The notes beneath the pieces were generated by a model. That model did not search any database and had not been told where the DNA came from. It saw nothing but the letters and a program-made list of their open reading frames with translations. A DNA stretch of 64,000 nucleotides from Torreya grandis (lineage: Eukaryota; Streptophyta; Pinopsida; Cupressales; Taxaceae), in assembly GCA_037957365.1 (NCBI GenBank), contig JARHVA010000397.1:4217001-4281000 (forward strand), given 5' to 3'. Positions within the stretch are counted from its first letter, which is position 1. Every line of letters begins with the position of its first letter. The translations under genes were made by a program, and so were the position numbers. This document shows, one piece after another, positions 1 to 12,850 of this stretch.

Positions 1-469
1 GGGGTCAGATTTATAACCAAGGTTGAATATTATTTTATTTCAATGTCAGGTATTTACAAAATTTTACTAGAAACCCTAGGACAAAAATAAGTAAATATCA
101 AACAATGTTATAATAGAAAAATTACATGTTCACCATAATGTCTAATGGTTATTTTAATTTAACAATGAAACTATGCAATAAACACTAAATGATCAAAATA
201 GTGATTTAGATTACATAATATACATAACTTAAATGAAAAATATTGTAAAATATAGAAATTGAAATGTGTTATAAGTATTAATAAATAATGAAATATGCAA
301 ACCTAGCTTGAATTTGACTTATGTTGACTGTGTAGGTAGATCACTAATGAGAAATTGATTAGAATGACATTTGATCTATGTCATCTCTGAAAACATAATT
401 TTATGATGCATTGGGATATGTATATACTAGGGTGGATAAGGGCATATTATAGCTGATTTTGCATTGATT
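1..469. other. AT-rich non-coding sequence
   Basis: No open frame longer than background and no recognisable motif. The sequence is AT-rich like the repeat-derived DNA that follows, and I see nothing specific in it. Confidence 0.5.
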
Positions 470-1335
470 ATGTGATTGATTTTAATCTATGGGTACCTAA
501 ACCTATCTGAGGTGGTTGATTAATTGATTGTTGGAGCTAATTTGATGCATGCAAGACATACAATAGTAAAACCTTAGTTCCTTACAGTAAACCAAATAGA
601 AATAAAATGAAAATGGGGGTATCAAGTAAGGGGAATATTTGAGCTATCCTTAGAAAACTTGATGTAATTTGAATGTTGCCTTCATAGCCTAAAAGGGCCT
701 TAGGTTGATGTAGTTCTCTTTTCTAGAGTGAGTGTGTAAATATTGATATTTTCACTATATAGATGAAACTAATAAATTGAATTGAATGCCATTGACCTAA
801 AATAAAATATCTTTAGAATTGGCCTATGAATGTTAGAATAAATCAAAACTTGAAATGGAAATATTAATGCTCTTTTGCTCAATATATAGTAGAATTGCCA
901 AGTGATTGTTAGATGTGTATTAAATGACCTTGACGTGCTTATATAGTGGTATGTTTTAAATATTTCCATTAACTAACTTTGTTAAAAGCGTGAGAGGGTC
1001 AATATGAAGCATATCAAATTTTAAAGGGTATCATTAGATCGTGGGGGATAAGGATAAACTAGTGGACAAGGGTGGGTTATGGCTATGTCTAACCTAGTGT
1101 GGTCTTGTCCCAAAAGGCTAAAGACTATTGGGTTTTGGCTGACATGAATCTATAAAAATAATAGGGGTATCTAAATAATGATTTTAGTAATTACAAGATA
1201 ATAAGCATTATAGTGAAGGCTCTCATAGAGATTTTAAGTTAATGAAATGGTGAATATATCAATTAAGGTAAGGATGTCAAGATTAAGCATTGTCAAACAC
1301 TTAATGATTAAATTTGGATGTTTATAGATGACAAA
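470..1335. repeat. Diverged direct repeat S, copy 1
   Basis: This stretch matches 1860-2715 in the same orientation at an offset of about 1,387 bases. Shared landmarks, in order, are a segment ending in 'aaaccaaatag' or similar, a 'gggcctta...tgtagttctc' segment, a 'ttgctcaat...gtagag' segment, a 'cttgtccca.aaggc' segment, and an end with 'aaacacttaatgattaaatt'. By eye identity is roughly 70 percent, so this is an old repeat, possibly an LTR pair or a duplicated solo LTR. No coding potential was found. The element class is not established. Confidence 0.6.
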
Positions 1336-1859
1336 GTTATCACTTTTTACAAATAATACTTACCTATGTGAAAAACATTAGAGAAAAATCTACCATTATT
1401 CACTCAAGTTCAAGTGCAAAGTAACTTGGTCAAATTTATATTGGTAGATAATGATTCTGGATTGAATATCTATAATACTATCTTCTTACAACCATTAGGG
1501 ATCAACCTGACTACTATTCAAAAATCATATCAGAGAATAAAAGGTGTTTAATGTTCTTTTTTATTTAAAACATAAATTCTACGAATAATTAAACTATTGA
1601 AATTGATCTATATCTAAAAAAGATACATATTTGAATATGAAATAGAATAGTTTACATAATTTAAAATAAGCTATAAATAGTACATATACATAAACTTAAA
1701 TTGGATTTGATTTATTATTTATTATTGATGAAATTAGACTGAAATGATTTGTGAACTATATTTTAACCAAAAATACAATTTTAAACTATGTTAGGACAAG
1801 GCCACACTAGGAGTATACAACTGCATTATGGCCTTGACTATTGGCTATGACCATGCCCT
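1336..1859. other. AT-rich spacer between S repeats
   Basis: Non-coding spacer between the two S copies. If the S copies are LTRs this would be the collapsed internal region, but no gag or pol similarity or primer-binding site is visible. Confidence 0.4.
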
Positions 1860-2715
1860 AGTTGATTGTCAGACTAATTTTTAGATATGGTCATGTGTGC
1901 ATGTTTATGTTGATTTTCTAATTGAATGTGTATCCCAATTTGCATCATGGAAGACTTACAAAATCAAAACCCTAGATCCTACACAATAAATCAAATATAA
2001 ATTTAATAGAAAGGGGTAAATTAGGCAAGGGGAATAGTTGAGTTATCATAAAAAAATATGCATAATATGAGTATTTCCTACATAGCCCAAAATGGCCTCA
2101 TGCTAATGTAGTTCTCCCTCCTAGGGTGAGTATGTGAATCTTGATCTTTTCTATATGAATGCATTTAGATAGATTGACTTGAATGCTTGACAAATAAAAT
2201 GAATTTAGACTTGGCATATGATTGTTAGAATAAAGCAAAATAATAATTGAAAAAAATAGTCCTTTTTTGCTCAATGGGTAGTAGAGTTACCAAGTGATTT
2301 CTATATGTGTTTGGAGAGGTTTGGATGTTTTTTTAGAGGAATCTTTAAAATATATTCATTAACCAACCTTGCTAAAAGTGCAAGTGGGGTAATATAAAAT
2401 GTATTGAATTTGAAAAGTTACCATTTGAGTGCAAGGGATAGGGCTACATTAGTGGATAAGGATGCACTGTGGCCATGTCTACCTAACACGGTCTTGTCCC
2501 AGAAGGACAAAGATGATTGGAATATGGTTGAAAGGAGTTTATAATTAGAATAGGGATGTTTGAATTATGTTTTATATATTTTTAAAATGGTTTGTAGAAT
2601 AGTGAAGGCTCCCGTAGATATTGTAAGTTAACATGATGGATAATAGACCAAGTAGGTTAAGGATGTCAAGAATAAACATTATCAAACACTTAATGATTAA
2701 ATTTGAGTGTCTATA
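1860..2715. repeat. Diverged direct repeat S, copy 2
   Basis: Second copy of the repeat at 470-1335, same orientation, with the landmarks in the same order and ending with the same 'aaacacttaatgattaaatt' segment. A short third fragment of its 5' part lies at about 6020-6126. Non-coding. Confidence 0.6.
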
Positions 2716-4223
2716 TTTGCTCTCACTTTATCCTAGTGATGCAATGAATTGAAATTAATAGAATAAAATAGATGCAAACCCAAGTGTGTATACACACTTT
2801 CTATTTTGATGTGAAGCCTGTTTATGCAAGATGCCTCAATGCAAAACCTACAATAATGTCACTGAACGTAGTTACTACCCATATTTGAGAATTAGAAAGT
2901 TGAAACTGAAATTTTAAAATTTTATAAGAGAACATGGAAATAATACACCTAAAATATTATGTAATATAAATATCTTGTAACTTAAAAAGTGAAGAAGTGT
3001 GTGCCCCTTTGTTAGGACATTTAGAGAAATATTGAACCTATGGTGAATTTAGAGTGATCAAGTCTCAATTTGAAAACTAATGAAAACCTTGAGTTGGAAA
3101 GATTTTATGCTCAAACTCTCATTTGAATACGTTGAGTACTTTGTAAAATGCTTGAAGGGTAGAACCACCAAATGTGTCTCACAATAATGTATAAAGTGAA
3201 ACCATTGACGTTGAGTGTCACTAGACTCTAATGTGACCCACTCACAAAATGAAGACAAATCACATCGTTGTAGATAGGTCTAGATTATATTTGAAGCTTT
3301 GGGCTTTAAAACTTTTGAAATTTGAAATTACCATGGAGAAATGTGAACATGAATGAATATCATGCCCTCTATATTATTGAATTAATATTGAATGCCAACT
3401 AAATTTTGTAATTGTTTGAAACCTATAATTTGTAATTATAAGAATGAGTGCACCATAATATGAAATTGTTGAATCATATTAAAATCTAAAAACTCTATTT
3501 TTTCATAAATCTAAAATTTATTGCTCATGAGGCTTGAATTCTCAAGGCAAGCCCATTGTGATTTCCTCCTTTTGAGATGAGAGATGTAGCCTACAAGTAA
3601 CTTATCTCAAAATAAAACATATGTAAAAGATATAATCATGTATTATGACTTTAAACATTTGAATTAGACTTCATTATTAGTATTGAATATAACATTGATT
3701 TGCATATGAAACATGTATTATATAGATATATCATTGAAGAACATAAGTATCATGTATATGATATATATCATGGCATAATAGTAAAAATATAAACAATGCA
3801 TTATATGAATCATGGAAACATAATAATAAACATACAAGTAATGTCACACAATGTCACACAATCTGTATAGAATCTCACACATAAGGCCCAAGAGCTGCAT
3901 ACAAGGGATATGGGAATGTCACATAAACACACAAGGCTAAAGGCCACACACAAATAATATGATGATGATATACAAGCAAGAACATGTATCTATTTTAGAC
4001 ACAAGTCCAAGTGCCACACATAATTAAAAAGTAAGTCCAAGTTATCATGTAGTAAAGTAAGAATGTTAAAAGAAGCATAGATCAAATGAGAGTAGTCTAC
4101 ATCAACCATATGTATAAATTCCATTGTTATCAAATAACATATCTATGTAACATAATGTAAAGTACGAGTGATTAATAAAATATTTGTATGATATGTAGTT
4201 AAACATGATAGAGGGGTTGTATA
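2716..4223. other. Non-coding AT-rich DNA
   Basis: No recognisable gene in 1.5 kb. A patch at about 3840-4020 repeats short 'cacac/cacaa' strings ('gtcacacaat' twice in a row), which is simple-sequence-like. The rest is unremarkable AT-rich sequence. Confidence 0.45.
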
Positions 4224-4786
4224 TGTTTAACCTTAAAATTTAGAAGAGGTGGATAGGGTTAATGATATAAAATTATTTTAAGCATAAGGGTGATAAATTA
4301 ATATATAATAAGCCAATTAATAGAAAACTTGGATAAATAATATTATGAGTTTATACAATTAAGTTTACTTAAAATAGTAAAGTACAACTATTGAAATATA
4401 TTGCAATGAATAATAAATAATGGTACTTAGTTGGTTTACTATGAACAGATAGATCTAGACTAGGAACATGTATAAAGTATGTAAGATAATTATTTTGGAT
4501 CAATCATTAGATTATGAAAATTGCACTTGTGTGGCCATAGACATTATTGTCAGATCTGGACATTACTATCAATGTTAGTCTCTGACTGTGATGTAGGTGT
4601 TTAGTATGAAATAATAACTAGATATAGATGCAACCAACTTTATTGTTCTAGTTTTATATCATCTTTATGTTAGTATATTTAGATTTGGGATACATGATGT
4701 CACTCTTAGTTGATTGATCAAACCCTAACTCTTCATATTTATTCACTCTTGGAATGTGTTTTGCTAAGAATAGGTTAGTGGGCTCA
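4224..4786 (-). repeat. LTR of the E3 family, reverse orientation (solo or truncated)
   Basis: The reverse complement aligns along its whole length with the LTR at 60126-60679. Both begin (element orientation) TGAGCCCACT or TAAGCCCACT, share the 'ggccaattaatagaaaa' landmark as read on the plus strand here, and end in TTAAACA. Length is 563 bases against 554. No matching 5-bp target duplication is visible (gtata on the left, cggtg on the right), and no internal coding region adjoins it. It is therefore a solo LTR with lost duplications, or the remnant of a larger element. Confidence 0.75.
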
Positions 4787-6019
4787 CGGTGTTGTGCTGA
4801 CCCCAATGTCCTCTCTGTCAATGGGTGTTACCTACATATCCAATACTTGAAGGAGGGCCTTAGACTTATGTAGTTCTTACCTATGTGTGGAAAAGGGTAC
4901 AATATACTATATGATGATGCATGTAATGATCTAGCTTTTAACTCAAAAAATATCACTCATGGGTTGCTCTTTGAATGCTTCAGACCTATAATATGATTAC
5001 TCCTATCTTGATATGAAAATATGGATGAATAAATAAGATTTCGTTGGTTATGCAGATGATTGATTTGGATTTATTAGGTGTTTACTTAGTATTTTATAAA
5101 TGAGGAATGGGAAGTGTGTGTCTAAGACAAATTGGCTGACCCATAAGTTTCAAAACATTTTTAATATGGATAAATTTTGGTAATTTGACACTAGAAAAGG
5201 ATCTGGATACTACCATTAGTGATAATGTCCCTTAATGGCCGGTAGTGTCTAGAAAGCTCGAAAATAGGTGTGGATTTGAAATTGATAGTGAAGGATGTTT
5301 ATCAAGTTTTAGGCTTTCTTTGTAGTATAGGAGATCTGGGTCACTATAATGATATGGATTGGATTAAGAAAGTATTTGGACATAGTGAGATGGTAAATGC
5401 GAGACTTTTGGTAGCATGGAGGTGTAGAACTGAAGTGTAGAGCACTGATTGATATTTGTCAAATTTTCAATATCAAGATGCTATAAATATTCATTTTTAG
5501 TATCTATACTAGATAGATACAACCCATTTAAGTGTTTATAAAGAACAAAGAGATGGCCTCAACTTAACAAGGATATTGGGTAATAAGGGAAGTTTGATAT
5601 CAAATAACCATGTAATAGTATTGTATCACACTAGCATACCTCATGAAAAACATTGTGTACTAAAAAATGAAGTATGTTCATTGGATTTTTGGTAGGTTTA
5701 CATTCAAGTGTGGCTAATCAGTAAGCTCATATAACAATTTTTTTAGTGATTATGAATGGACTCAACCAATTGGATTTGAATTTATTTTCTTTGTTAGTAA
5801 TTGGTATTATTTTGATACATGATTGATAAGTCATTAAATTTTCAAGAGCATGTACGCATTTATTATCAAGTATTTTGAATTCATGTAGGCATTTTTTTGA
5901 TATTGATTATCTTTTATAATGTCATTTAATCATATTTGTAAAAAGGGAATTTATATCTCATGAGGGAGTATGTCTTAAGTTCCATAAACAAGAGAGTAAG
6001 GCATATATTTCATTGGTTT
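4787..6019. other. Non-coding repeat debris
   Basis: No gene. About 4800-4890 resembles the middle of repeat S (the 'gggcctta...tgtagttctta' landmark). About 5380-5520 resembles 21170-21300 ('catagtgagatggt' followed by a related tail). Both point to old copies of dispersed repeats. Confidence 0.4.
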
Positions 6020-6126
6020 TTGTACATTTGTCTGTGATGATTTTTTGATTAACTATGTGTCCCAAATTACTACTCAGAAGACTTGAAAAATCAAAACCCT
6101 AGCTCTTGCACAATAAACCAAATAGA
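6020..6126. repeat. Fragment of repeat S
   Basis: About 107 bases match the 5' part of repeat S copy 2 (landmarks 'gaagactt', 'aaaatcaaaaccctag' and 'caataaaccaaatagag'). The similarity stops abruptly at 6126, so the copy is truncated. Confidence 0.6.
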
Positions 6127-6251
6127 GTTGGGACACTGGGTTGACACTAGTGTCCTAATATAAACAGTAGTGCCCTACATAATATAAAGCTATTGAGGAT
6201 CTATAATTGCTAGAGTAAGATATAAATTAGGGTTTAGATGAGTTGTGATCT

Positions 6252-7430
6252 TGTATACACCCTAATTTGGTCAAACAATCACAAGTACTATGTCTTTTGT
6301 TGATCTTTCACATGAAGGTCTTAGTGATGAATATATCTCTTGTTTGTATGATCATTTTGGATCTTTTGATCTTTATTATGTCTTATTTTCCCTATTTATT
6401 GCACCCCAGTGGTCTTAAGTCACCTCCTCCCAATCACAGGGGCTCTTAGCTTATCCTACCCAATCTTAACTATGTTTTTAGGCCTTAAAACACTAGCACC
6501 CTTATCTAGATAGTAACACCATGTGGTTCTAGTGTCCAAGTATGGTGCTAGTGTCCAATGGTCTTTTTATTTTATGTTTTGAGTCCTTACCCTACTATGA
6601 GCCTTCTCTTATGTTTTTATCCCTCTTTTGCATCTTGTCGGCCAATGAAAAGGTCTTACATTCAAATCAAAGTTATTTCTATATAAAGAGACTCACAAAG
6701 AATTTTACATCTAACACTTACTATTTTGTCACATAATTATATAAAATTAGTTAACAATACAACTCGATACTTTGTATATTACTCATCTATCACATCTATA
6801 TTTTCATGCTTGACCAAAAAAGGGTCTAAGTAAAAGTCATTCTAGCATACTGTGCACATTGATTATACACATTCCCTAAGGGATATCTATATGTAGTTTG
6901 AGACCCATAACATTGGGGCCAATGTAGGTAGTGGCCAAAAAACCATGGGTTTTACTCTGCATGATCATGATATTCCACAACCCAAATTTCCCCTTTCTTT
7001 TGCATTTGATCTAGTTGTTGTTTCATGTGGGTAGGTATTCATTAGGTTTTGGAAGATATTTAGGCAAAATAGTGACACAAGAGAGCTTTCATAAGACACA
7101 AAATCACCTACAAGTCCCCTAAACTCTCTTTCAAGTTCCCTAATTTTTTAGATAGCTCCTCCAAGAAGGACATTAGTGCCATATGGCACTATTGTCCTCA
7201 TAAGGATGCTAATATCCAAAGCTTGATTTTAGCTATAGTCACATAATGAAATATATCTGACTGATTCTAAAGCCTGTTTCAACCTTCTAAGTCACATAAA
7301 TCTCTATTTTGCTATAGATAAGTACACTTTATTTACATCTTTGCTATTTTGGGAAAGGCTTGTCAAATCAAATACTCAACCCTTTAACAACATAGGATTT
7401 ACATGCACTAAGTCATAAATGGTTAAAACA
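6252..7430 (+). repeat. E0 5' LTR
   Basis: 1,179 bases starting TGTATACACC and ending TTAAAACA, immediately before TTTGGTGAAC. It aligns over its full length with 19891-21115. The copies have diverged considerably by eye (substitutions and small indels every 5-10 bases in places), so the insertion is old. Short frames inside it are chance. Confidence 0.88.
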
Positions 7431-7448
7431 TTTGGTGAACATGTCTTA
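7431..7448 (+). promoter_or_regulatory. E0 primer-binding site (putative)
   Basis: TTTGGTGAACATGTCTTA follows the LTR end directly. A TTTGG(T/C)GA start is shared with the corresponding sites of E1 and E3 in this window. The tRNA species cannot be named with certainty. Confidence 0.55.
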
Positions 7449-7828
7449 CTTTGAATATTGCTTAAAACCCTAGTTTTGCCTAGGGTTTACCTTCTTCAAA
7501 TTTTTTGCACTAAATTAGGGTTACAAACTTCTAATTTTTATTGATTTTTGGCACAACCTATCTCATTCAAATCAATCCTATATTAGGGTTTCAGTAATTT
7601 AATATATTTTAAATTTTTGTAAAATAACCCTCATCAAACCCTAGATCCACATATTAGGTCCCTATACATCCAAATACTAGAGATTAGGGTTTCACATACA
7701 AACTTGATTTCTTATACACATTAGGTTAAATATTTCCCATAGTTACACATATACTTATGTTAGATTACATTTTACTTATTGTGTGTTTGTTATTCATTAT
7801 TTACATTATCTTCTTTAACAAGTTTAAA

Positions 7829-10330
7829 ATGACATCTAAGACGCCTGTTACCCCTCACCTAGTTGATGAATTTTTGAATTTTCTCATAATTTTAAAAATG
7901 AATGGACAAATTTTCAAGATTTCACATTAGCAAATGATTATGTTTCATTTATAATGACGATGATGACTATTATTGTAATGATGGATATGAGGATTAATAT
8001 GATCATGACAATGAAAATGTTGATGAGGATATACTAGATGCATCTTCTTCTCTTTCCTTTCCCTCTTCTCCTACACCTAAAAATCAAATTAAGAATATAA
8101 TGCCTAAAGAACCTCTTGTTGATAATGCTTTGTTCCAATGTGATCCAAGATTTTCAACTACTTTTGCTACCTCCTTATTAAAATTAAATCAATATAAGTG
8201 TAATACATGAAATAAAATTTTACATGTTTTAAGTAACATAAAAAAGAGCAATGCATATTCTTTACCCTTCTTATTTAAATTTGAAAAAACATTCCAATCA
8301 AAGTGGATGAAATTATTTTATCAGCTTTTTTTACATTCCAATCTCAATGAAATGATTCTTTGAAAAATATTGATAATACAAATGTCTCTTACTCTTCTCC
8401 TACATGTCATAATATGCCAAATGAAAACATGATCGATACTTCTTATACCCTTGACTCCAATATGGAAAGTAATAATATTTCATGCACTCCACACATAGTT
8501 AGTGAAGAAATGTAGTGCATTGCACCCACTCATGATGATATATTTCATGCTAGTAAAAAGTTATAATCTTCTCTTACTCTCTCTCTTAATGAGCATGCAT
8601 ATGATACTTCTTATACTCTTACTTATACAAGTTTATTACACTCTAATTTTGATGAACCTTGGAATAATGATGATTACTATGATTATGGTGAAGAAGACAC
8701 TGATTCTACACCTCCTAGTTCTCCCCCTACTTCACCTATTTCTCATGTTCAATATAATGCTAGGTCAAATGTTAAAACACACACACGCATTTATTCTTAT
8801 GTTCACAGTTTACATAACTTACATTCACATGATAATAAAGTACCTTCTAGTCCATTAACATGCGATACTTATTTGAGAATTAACAAAATTAGAGATACCA
8901 ATGAATCTCCCTCAAACCCCCTTGCTACAGTAGAACCTGTTTCCCAACCTAACCTACACGAGGGTGATAGCTCATTTCCCTATAGCCAGATCCAAGCTCT
9001 TACCCCTCCAAGGTTAAAGAGAGAAAACCAATCCTCCCTAAAAATGATCCTCCATGCAATATACCAATGGCTAAGATAAATAAAAAAAATTAAGAATTAA
9101 ATAAACACCTTGATGATGATATTTTACCTTCACAAGAGTTAATATCCTTGATGCATGTCATGGGTTCTTTGCAAAAAATAAGTACACAATCTCACATTAG
9201 AGAGTAAAGCATACCACTCTTAAGCCAATTCTAATGCCATCCATGACAATCTTATTCCACGCATAATCTTCACTATAAAGTTGCCACCCAAATTTTAGAT
9301 ACTAGGGTTACCTAATTTTAATGGGCATGGAGACCCATACTTTCCCCTTTAGGCTTATGGGAAAACCATGGCACATATAACTAACAAGTTGACTCTACTA
9401 TGGTTATTTCCAAAGTCCCTAGAAGGGGAGGCACTTAATTAGTTTCATCATGCAATCCTTAGTGGGTCACTACATACATATGATGAGTTAGTAGAAGTAT
9501 TTATTTGAAATTACATATAGAAAAAGGGACCTTGAGTCACATATGAGAGGTTACCTTCACTACAACAGGGTGAGACAAAACCAATAATTGAATACATTCT
9601 AAGATTCAAGTCATGTATACATCAGTTAATTTACCAACTGACATATTTAGAGGTACAATACATCTTTTCTAGAGGTCTAATTTTTCCTCTTAAGGATAAA
9701 TTATAATATCAGACATCCAATTCATTCCAACATCTATGTAACACATCTATAAAATTAGAGATGGATTTGGAACTAGTTGCTACACATTCAAAGGCAAATT
9801 TGGATGTAGGTTTTTTAGAGCCATAATCATCTAACATGGTACAAGAACCTTCTCCACTTCTAATTGAGAAACAAGTGGAAGAAAAACAATTAATAAAGAT
9901 ACTTATCAAAGTCAAAGAGCCACTTCATAGATTTCCTCCTATAGTGAGTAGAGCACAAGACACACATAGAGGGGTTATATAGTTTTCAGACAGAGATAGG
10001 CCTCATTATATCTTGCTTACAATATTATATAAGGAGATGATCACACTTCCTCTTACTCATCACCATACATCACACCATCTAAACAAGATATAAAATAAGC
10101 CATATTGTAATTTTCATAAGATAAATGAACATTCAAATAATATCCATTATACACTCTGAGATTGTATTGACCAATATGTCAATAGAGGCATTATAACATT
10201 CATACAGGGTGCACTAAGGTCTCAATATCCATAGCCTCCTATATCACACTCCTCTATGATAGAGCTATCCTAAGACGTTCCCTCCAAGGAGCCATTGATT
10301 ACTCATCGTGTGAGTCATGTGGTTTATAAG
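7829..10330 (+). pseudogene. gag: E0 gag remnant (Retrotrans_gag type)
   Basis: A decayed structural gene that would form the capsid-like particle. Reading starts at ATG 7829 and passes several stops and frameshifts. An acidic, Asp/Tyr-rich N-terminal part lies at about 7940-8060 and again at 8660-8700. The Retrotrans_gag core at about 9330-9560 has residues such as LEGEAL and a YDELVEVFI stretch. A Cys/His segment at about 10102-10170 (YCNFHKI, then DCIDQYVN) matches the zinc-binding tail common in plant Ty3/gypsy gags. It lies about 400 bases after the 5' LTR, as expected for gag. No protease or RT follows. Confident that it is gag; lineage uncertain. Confidence 0.72.
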
Positions 10331-10387
10331 ACACTTGTTTATGAGAGATCTCATGAACCACATATTTAATAGATATGGTAACTAGTT

Positions 10388-10630
10388 CATAAAGATCATA
10401 GCATAGTCTCCATTCACACACTGATTAAGATATTTGGAAATAATCATAGAGATCATAGTATAGTATCCATTCATACACTGATTAAGATATTTAGTAACAA
10501 TCATAAAGATCAGAGCACAATCTCAGTTCAACCACTAATCAAGATATTAGTAAGAGGTCATAAAAATTAAAACATAGTCTAATAACCAATCAAGATATTT
10601 ACCAAATATCATAGAGCTTAGAGCATAGTT
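10388..10630. repeat. 57-bp minisatellite, about 4.3 copies
   Basis: Units begin with 'tcata(a/g)agatca' at 10388, 10444, 10501, 10558 and (shorter) 10609, giving a period of 56-57 bases. Each has the pattern 'catagtc...cattca.acactgattaagatattt'. Copies are diverged. It lies just downstream of the E0 gag remnant and is non-coding. Confidence 0.75.
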
Positions 10631-10639
10631 TTAGTACGA

Positions 10640-11999
10640 TAGATAATCAATCTATTTGCTATAGAGTCTACACACCTAGCTACTAGTAGTGTATCACACG
10701 TAGTATCAGTTTCAAAGTCTACTTCTACACCAACATATCATGAGCAGTATGGTCATTTTTTCACCATTCCATCTAGGTTCAGATAGTGCATACCACATTT
10801 ACATGATGAACACACAACTATCCAATGAGATTATTATAACACCTATACTAATAAATAACATTCCTAGTCCACTATACCTGTCTACTTAAACATTTATAAC
10901 TAGATAAAAAATTCACTACCATTACTTAGACACATACCATAATCCAACATCACCATCTAACATAATGAAAATAGTCAAACACATGTAAATATGCACAATG
11001 TAACCAAATCAAGATACCAGAATGCATAATGCCCATATAATAATAAACATCCATATATATAGTTCAAAACATAGTTTCAATACAAATGTTGTAAATCACT
11101 CAATAATTTGGTTGTGGCCAGTAAGACTAACCCCCTAACTCTCACTCTCTGACATATCAATACTAGAACTGTAAGCTCCATGATCAATCCATGACCTTAA
11201 TCAAGTCTTGAATCTACTCTCTCTCTTATGTAAAACACCTAAATCAACCATACACTCTAAATGATCTCACTGTATATGTATATAATCATCTATTATCTAG
11301 ATACTTACCCCACCCAGATAATCAGGTGTAGGCATGGTCCATCTTCATAAATCTATGCATGCCTCATCCTTGTTAGAAGATGCTATCTATACACTATAGT
11401 AGCTATGGTTGCTTTATTAGAAAAATGAACATGAACACCCACAACATTCATGGCCCTCTCGACTATTCCATCATCCACAACATCATCAAGAATATGCCAT
11501 GTTAGTACTCAGAGTGAAGACTCAATGTTAGTCTCCCAATACTCATCATCACCTGAACCTACACATACCAACACAACGCATCAAATACCTACCTAAGTAA
11601 ATATATGACAAAATAATCAGAACATACAAATATACAATAGTAACCTACCATTAATATCCATAAGGGGATCCACATCCTCCATGATGATCTCACCTCTCAG
11701 GAACAAAGGTACCCATTTATGCTCTCCATAAGGCTACATAGGCATTAGTAGTTTCGACATCATCCACATCTAGTATATCAATAACTAGATCTAACTTTTT
11801 CAATGAAATCAAAGCTATCTCTACAACTGGTGGTGTAAGCCTACTACTTGGCCTCACTAGAGCTTGAGATTTCCTTAACCACACTAATGGCACTGGTGGT
11901 ACATCTTTAGTAAATCAAACTACTGTATCACCTACTCATATTGAAATCTCTCAAATACATTGACCCAATGGTCATGTAGCCAATAAATAACTTGTAACC
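10640..11999. other. E0 internal non-coding DNA
   Basis: No RT, protease or integrase similarity in any frame that I could recognise. The minus strand of about 11500-12000 may hold the decayed C-terminal extension of the PMD remnant that follows, but I see no conserved motif. Confidence 0.4.
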
Positions 12000-12850
12000 A
12001 TATCAATCAAACATCATCCTCATGCCATCCCTTATGGCCCCTATAGGACCTCCAAATAATGTCTCTGGTCATCAACCTATCAAGTACCAATTGACACTAC
12101 ATCATGCTCCTCTTAGGCATACAAGTTATACTAGTCCACCTCTATAAAAATGTCTAAGGGTGGGCCCAATCATATCATCAAGGTAATATTGGTCCACTCA
12201 TTTCTATATGCTTGTATGCCCAATAATGTCATAGTGTGGAAGATCCAATACCTCCTACACATATCTCCTGCGTAAAGTGGTATAAATTCTGATACAAATG
12301 GGCTAGCATAGTGCGACCCCATAGGTACATGGTGTGATGCTCCTATATGTCTTGTACTATCTCATGCATCATATATGAGATCGATACCCTTCTCCCATCC
12401 ACAACCACAAACAAAGCTAACAAAATCACTAAGAACTTCTATAACCATGAAACATTCACTATGAAAATCAATGGTAATAATATATCATTGTGGCTCTCTA
12501 CATTATGATTCACCACATACATCATGAAAAAATACCTTGTGGCCTATTATATATCTTGATCACTAGTATCCTCCTATAGTACTACTCTTTGCCCATTAAT
12601 TGGTAACCTCAAAATCCTATATACATCCTCTAGGGTGACAATCATCTCCCTGATAGTAACCAAAATGTGCAGGTATTTATATCCCACCTCTCACATAATG
12701 TTGTCATCATGTGTTTATCCTAGGGCATCAGATATAATGATGCCACATGACCCATACCAACTCTCTCTACCATGGCCATATTTACATCTATCTGGGGTAA
12801 TCCCCATAATGTCTCCATGATCTAGCCACTCTAAAACTCTCTCATGCACA
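12000..12850 (-). pseudogene. Antisense plant mobile domain (PMD, MAIN/MAIL1-like) remnant
   Basis: Read on the minus strand, this region resembles the plant mobile domain, also called the aminotransferase-like plant domain. Landmarks in order are DKHMMTTLCERWD and CTFWLLSGR (about 12730-12650), then after a frameshift EMIVTLEDVYRILRLPI with NGQRVV (about 12645-12580). These are followed by LFVVVDGRRVSISYMMHE, LWGRTMLAHLYQNL and a 'WAYKHI' segment (about 12410-12195). The family usually shows ERW with THTFH, then an E-M-T-(I/V)-T-L-x-D-V and LGLP core; that pattern is visible here in decayed form. Cellular PMD proteins (MAIN, MAIL1) act in gene silencing, and PMD domains also occur in transposons. 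Several stops and at least one frameshift make it non-functional. It runs opposite to the gag of E0. Confidence 0.72.

Noticed and set aside
8502..8858. A 118-codon Leu/Met-rich open frame as a possible membrane protein
   Set aside because: It is a shifted frame of the E0 gag region; the acidic gag-like reading in another frame explains the sequence better.
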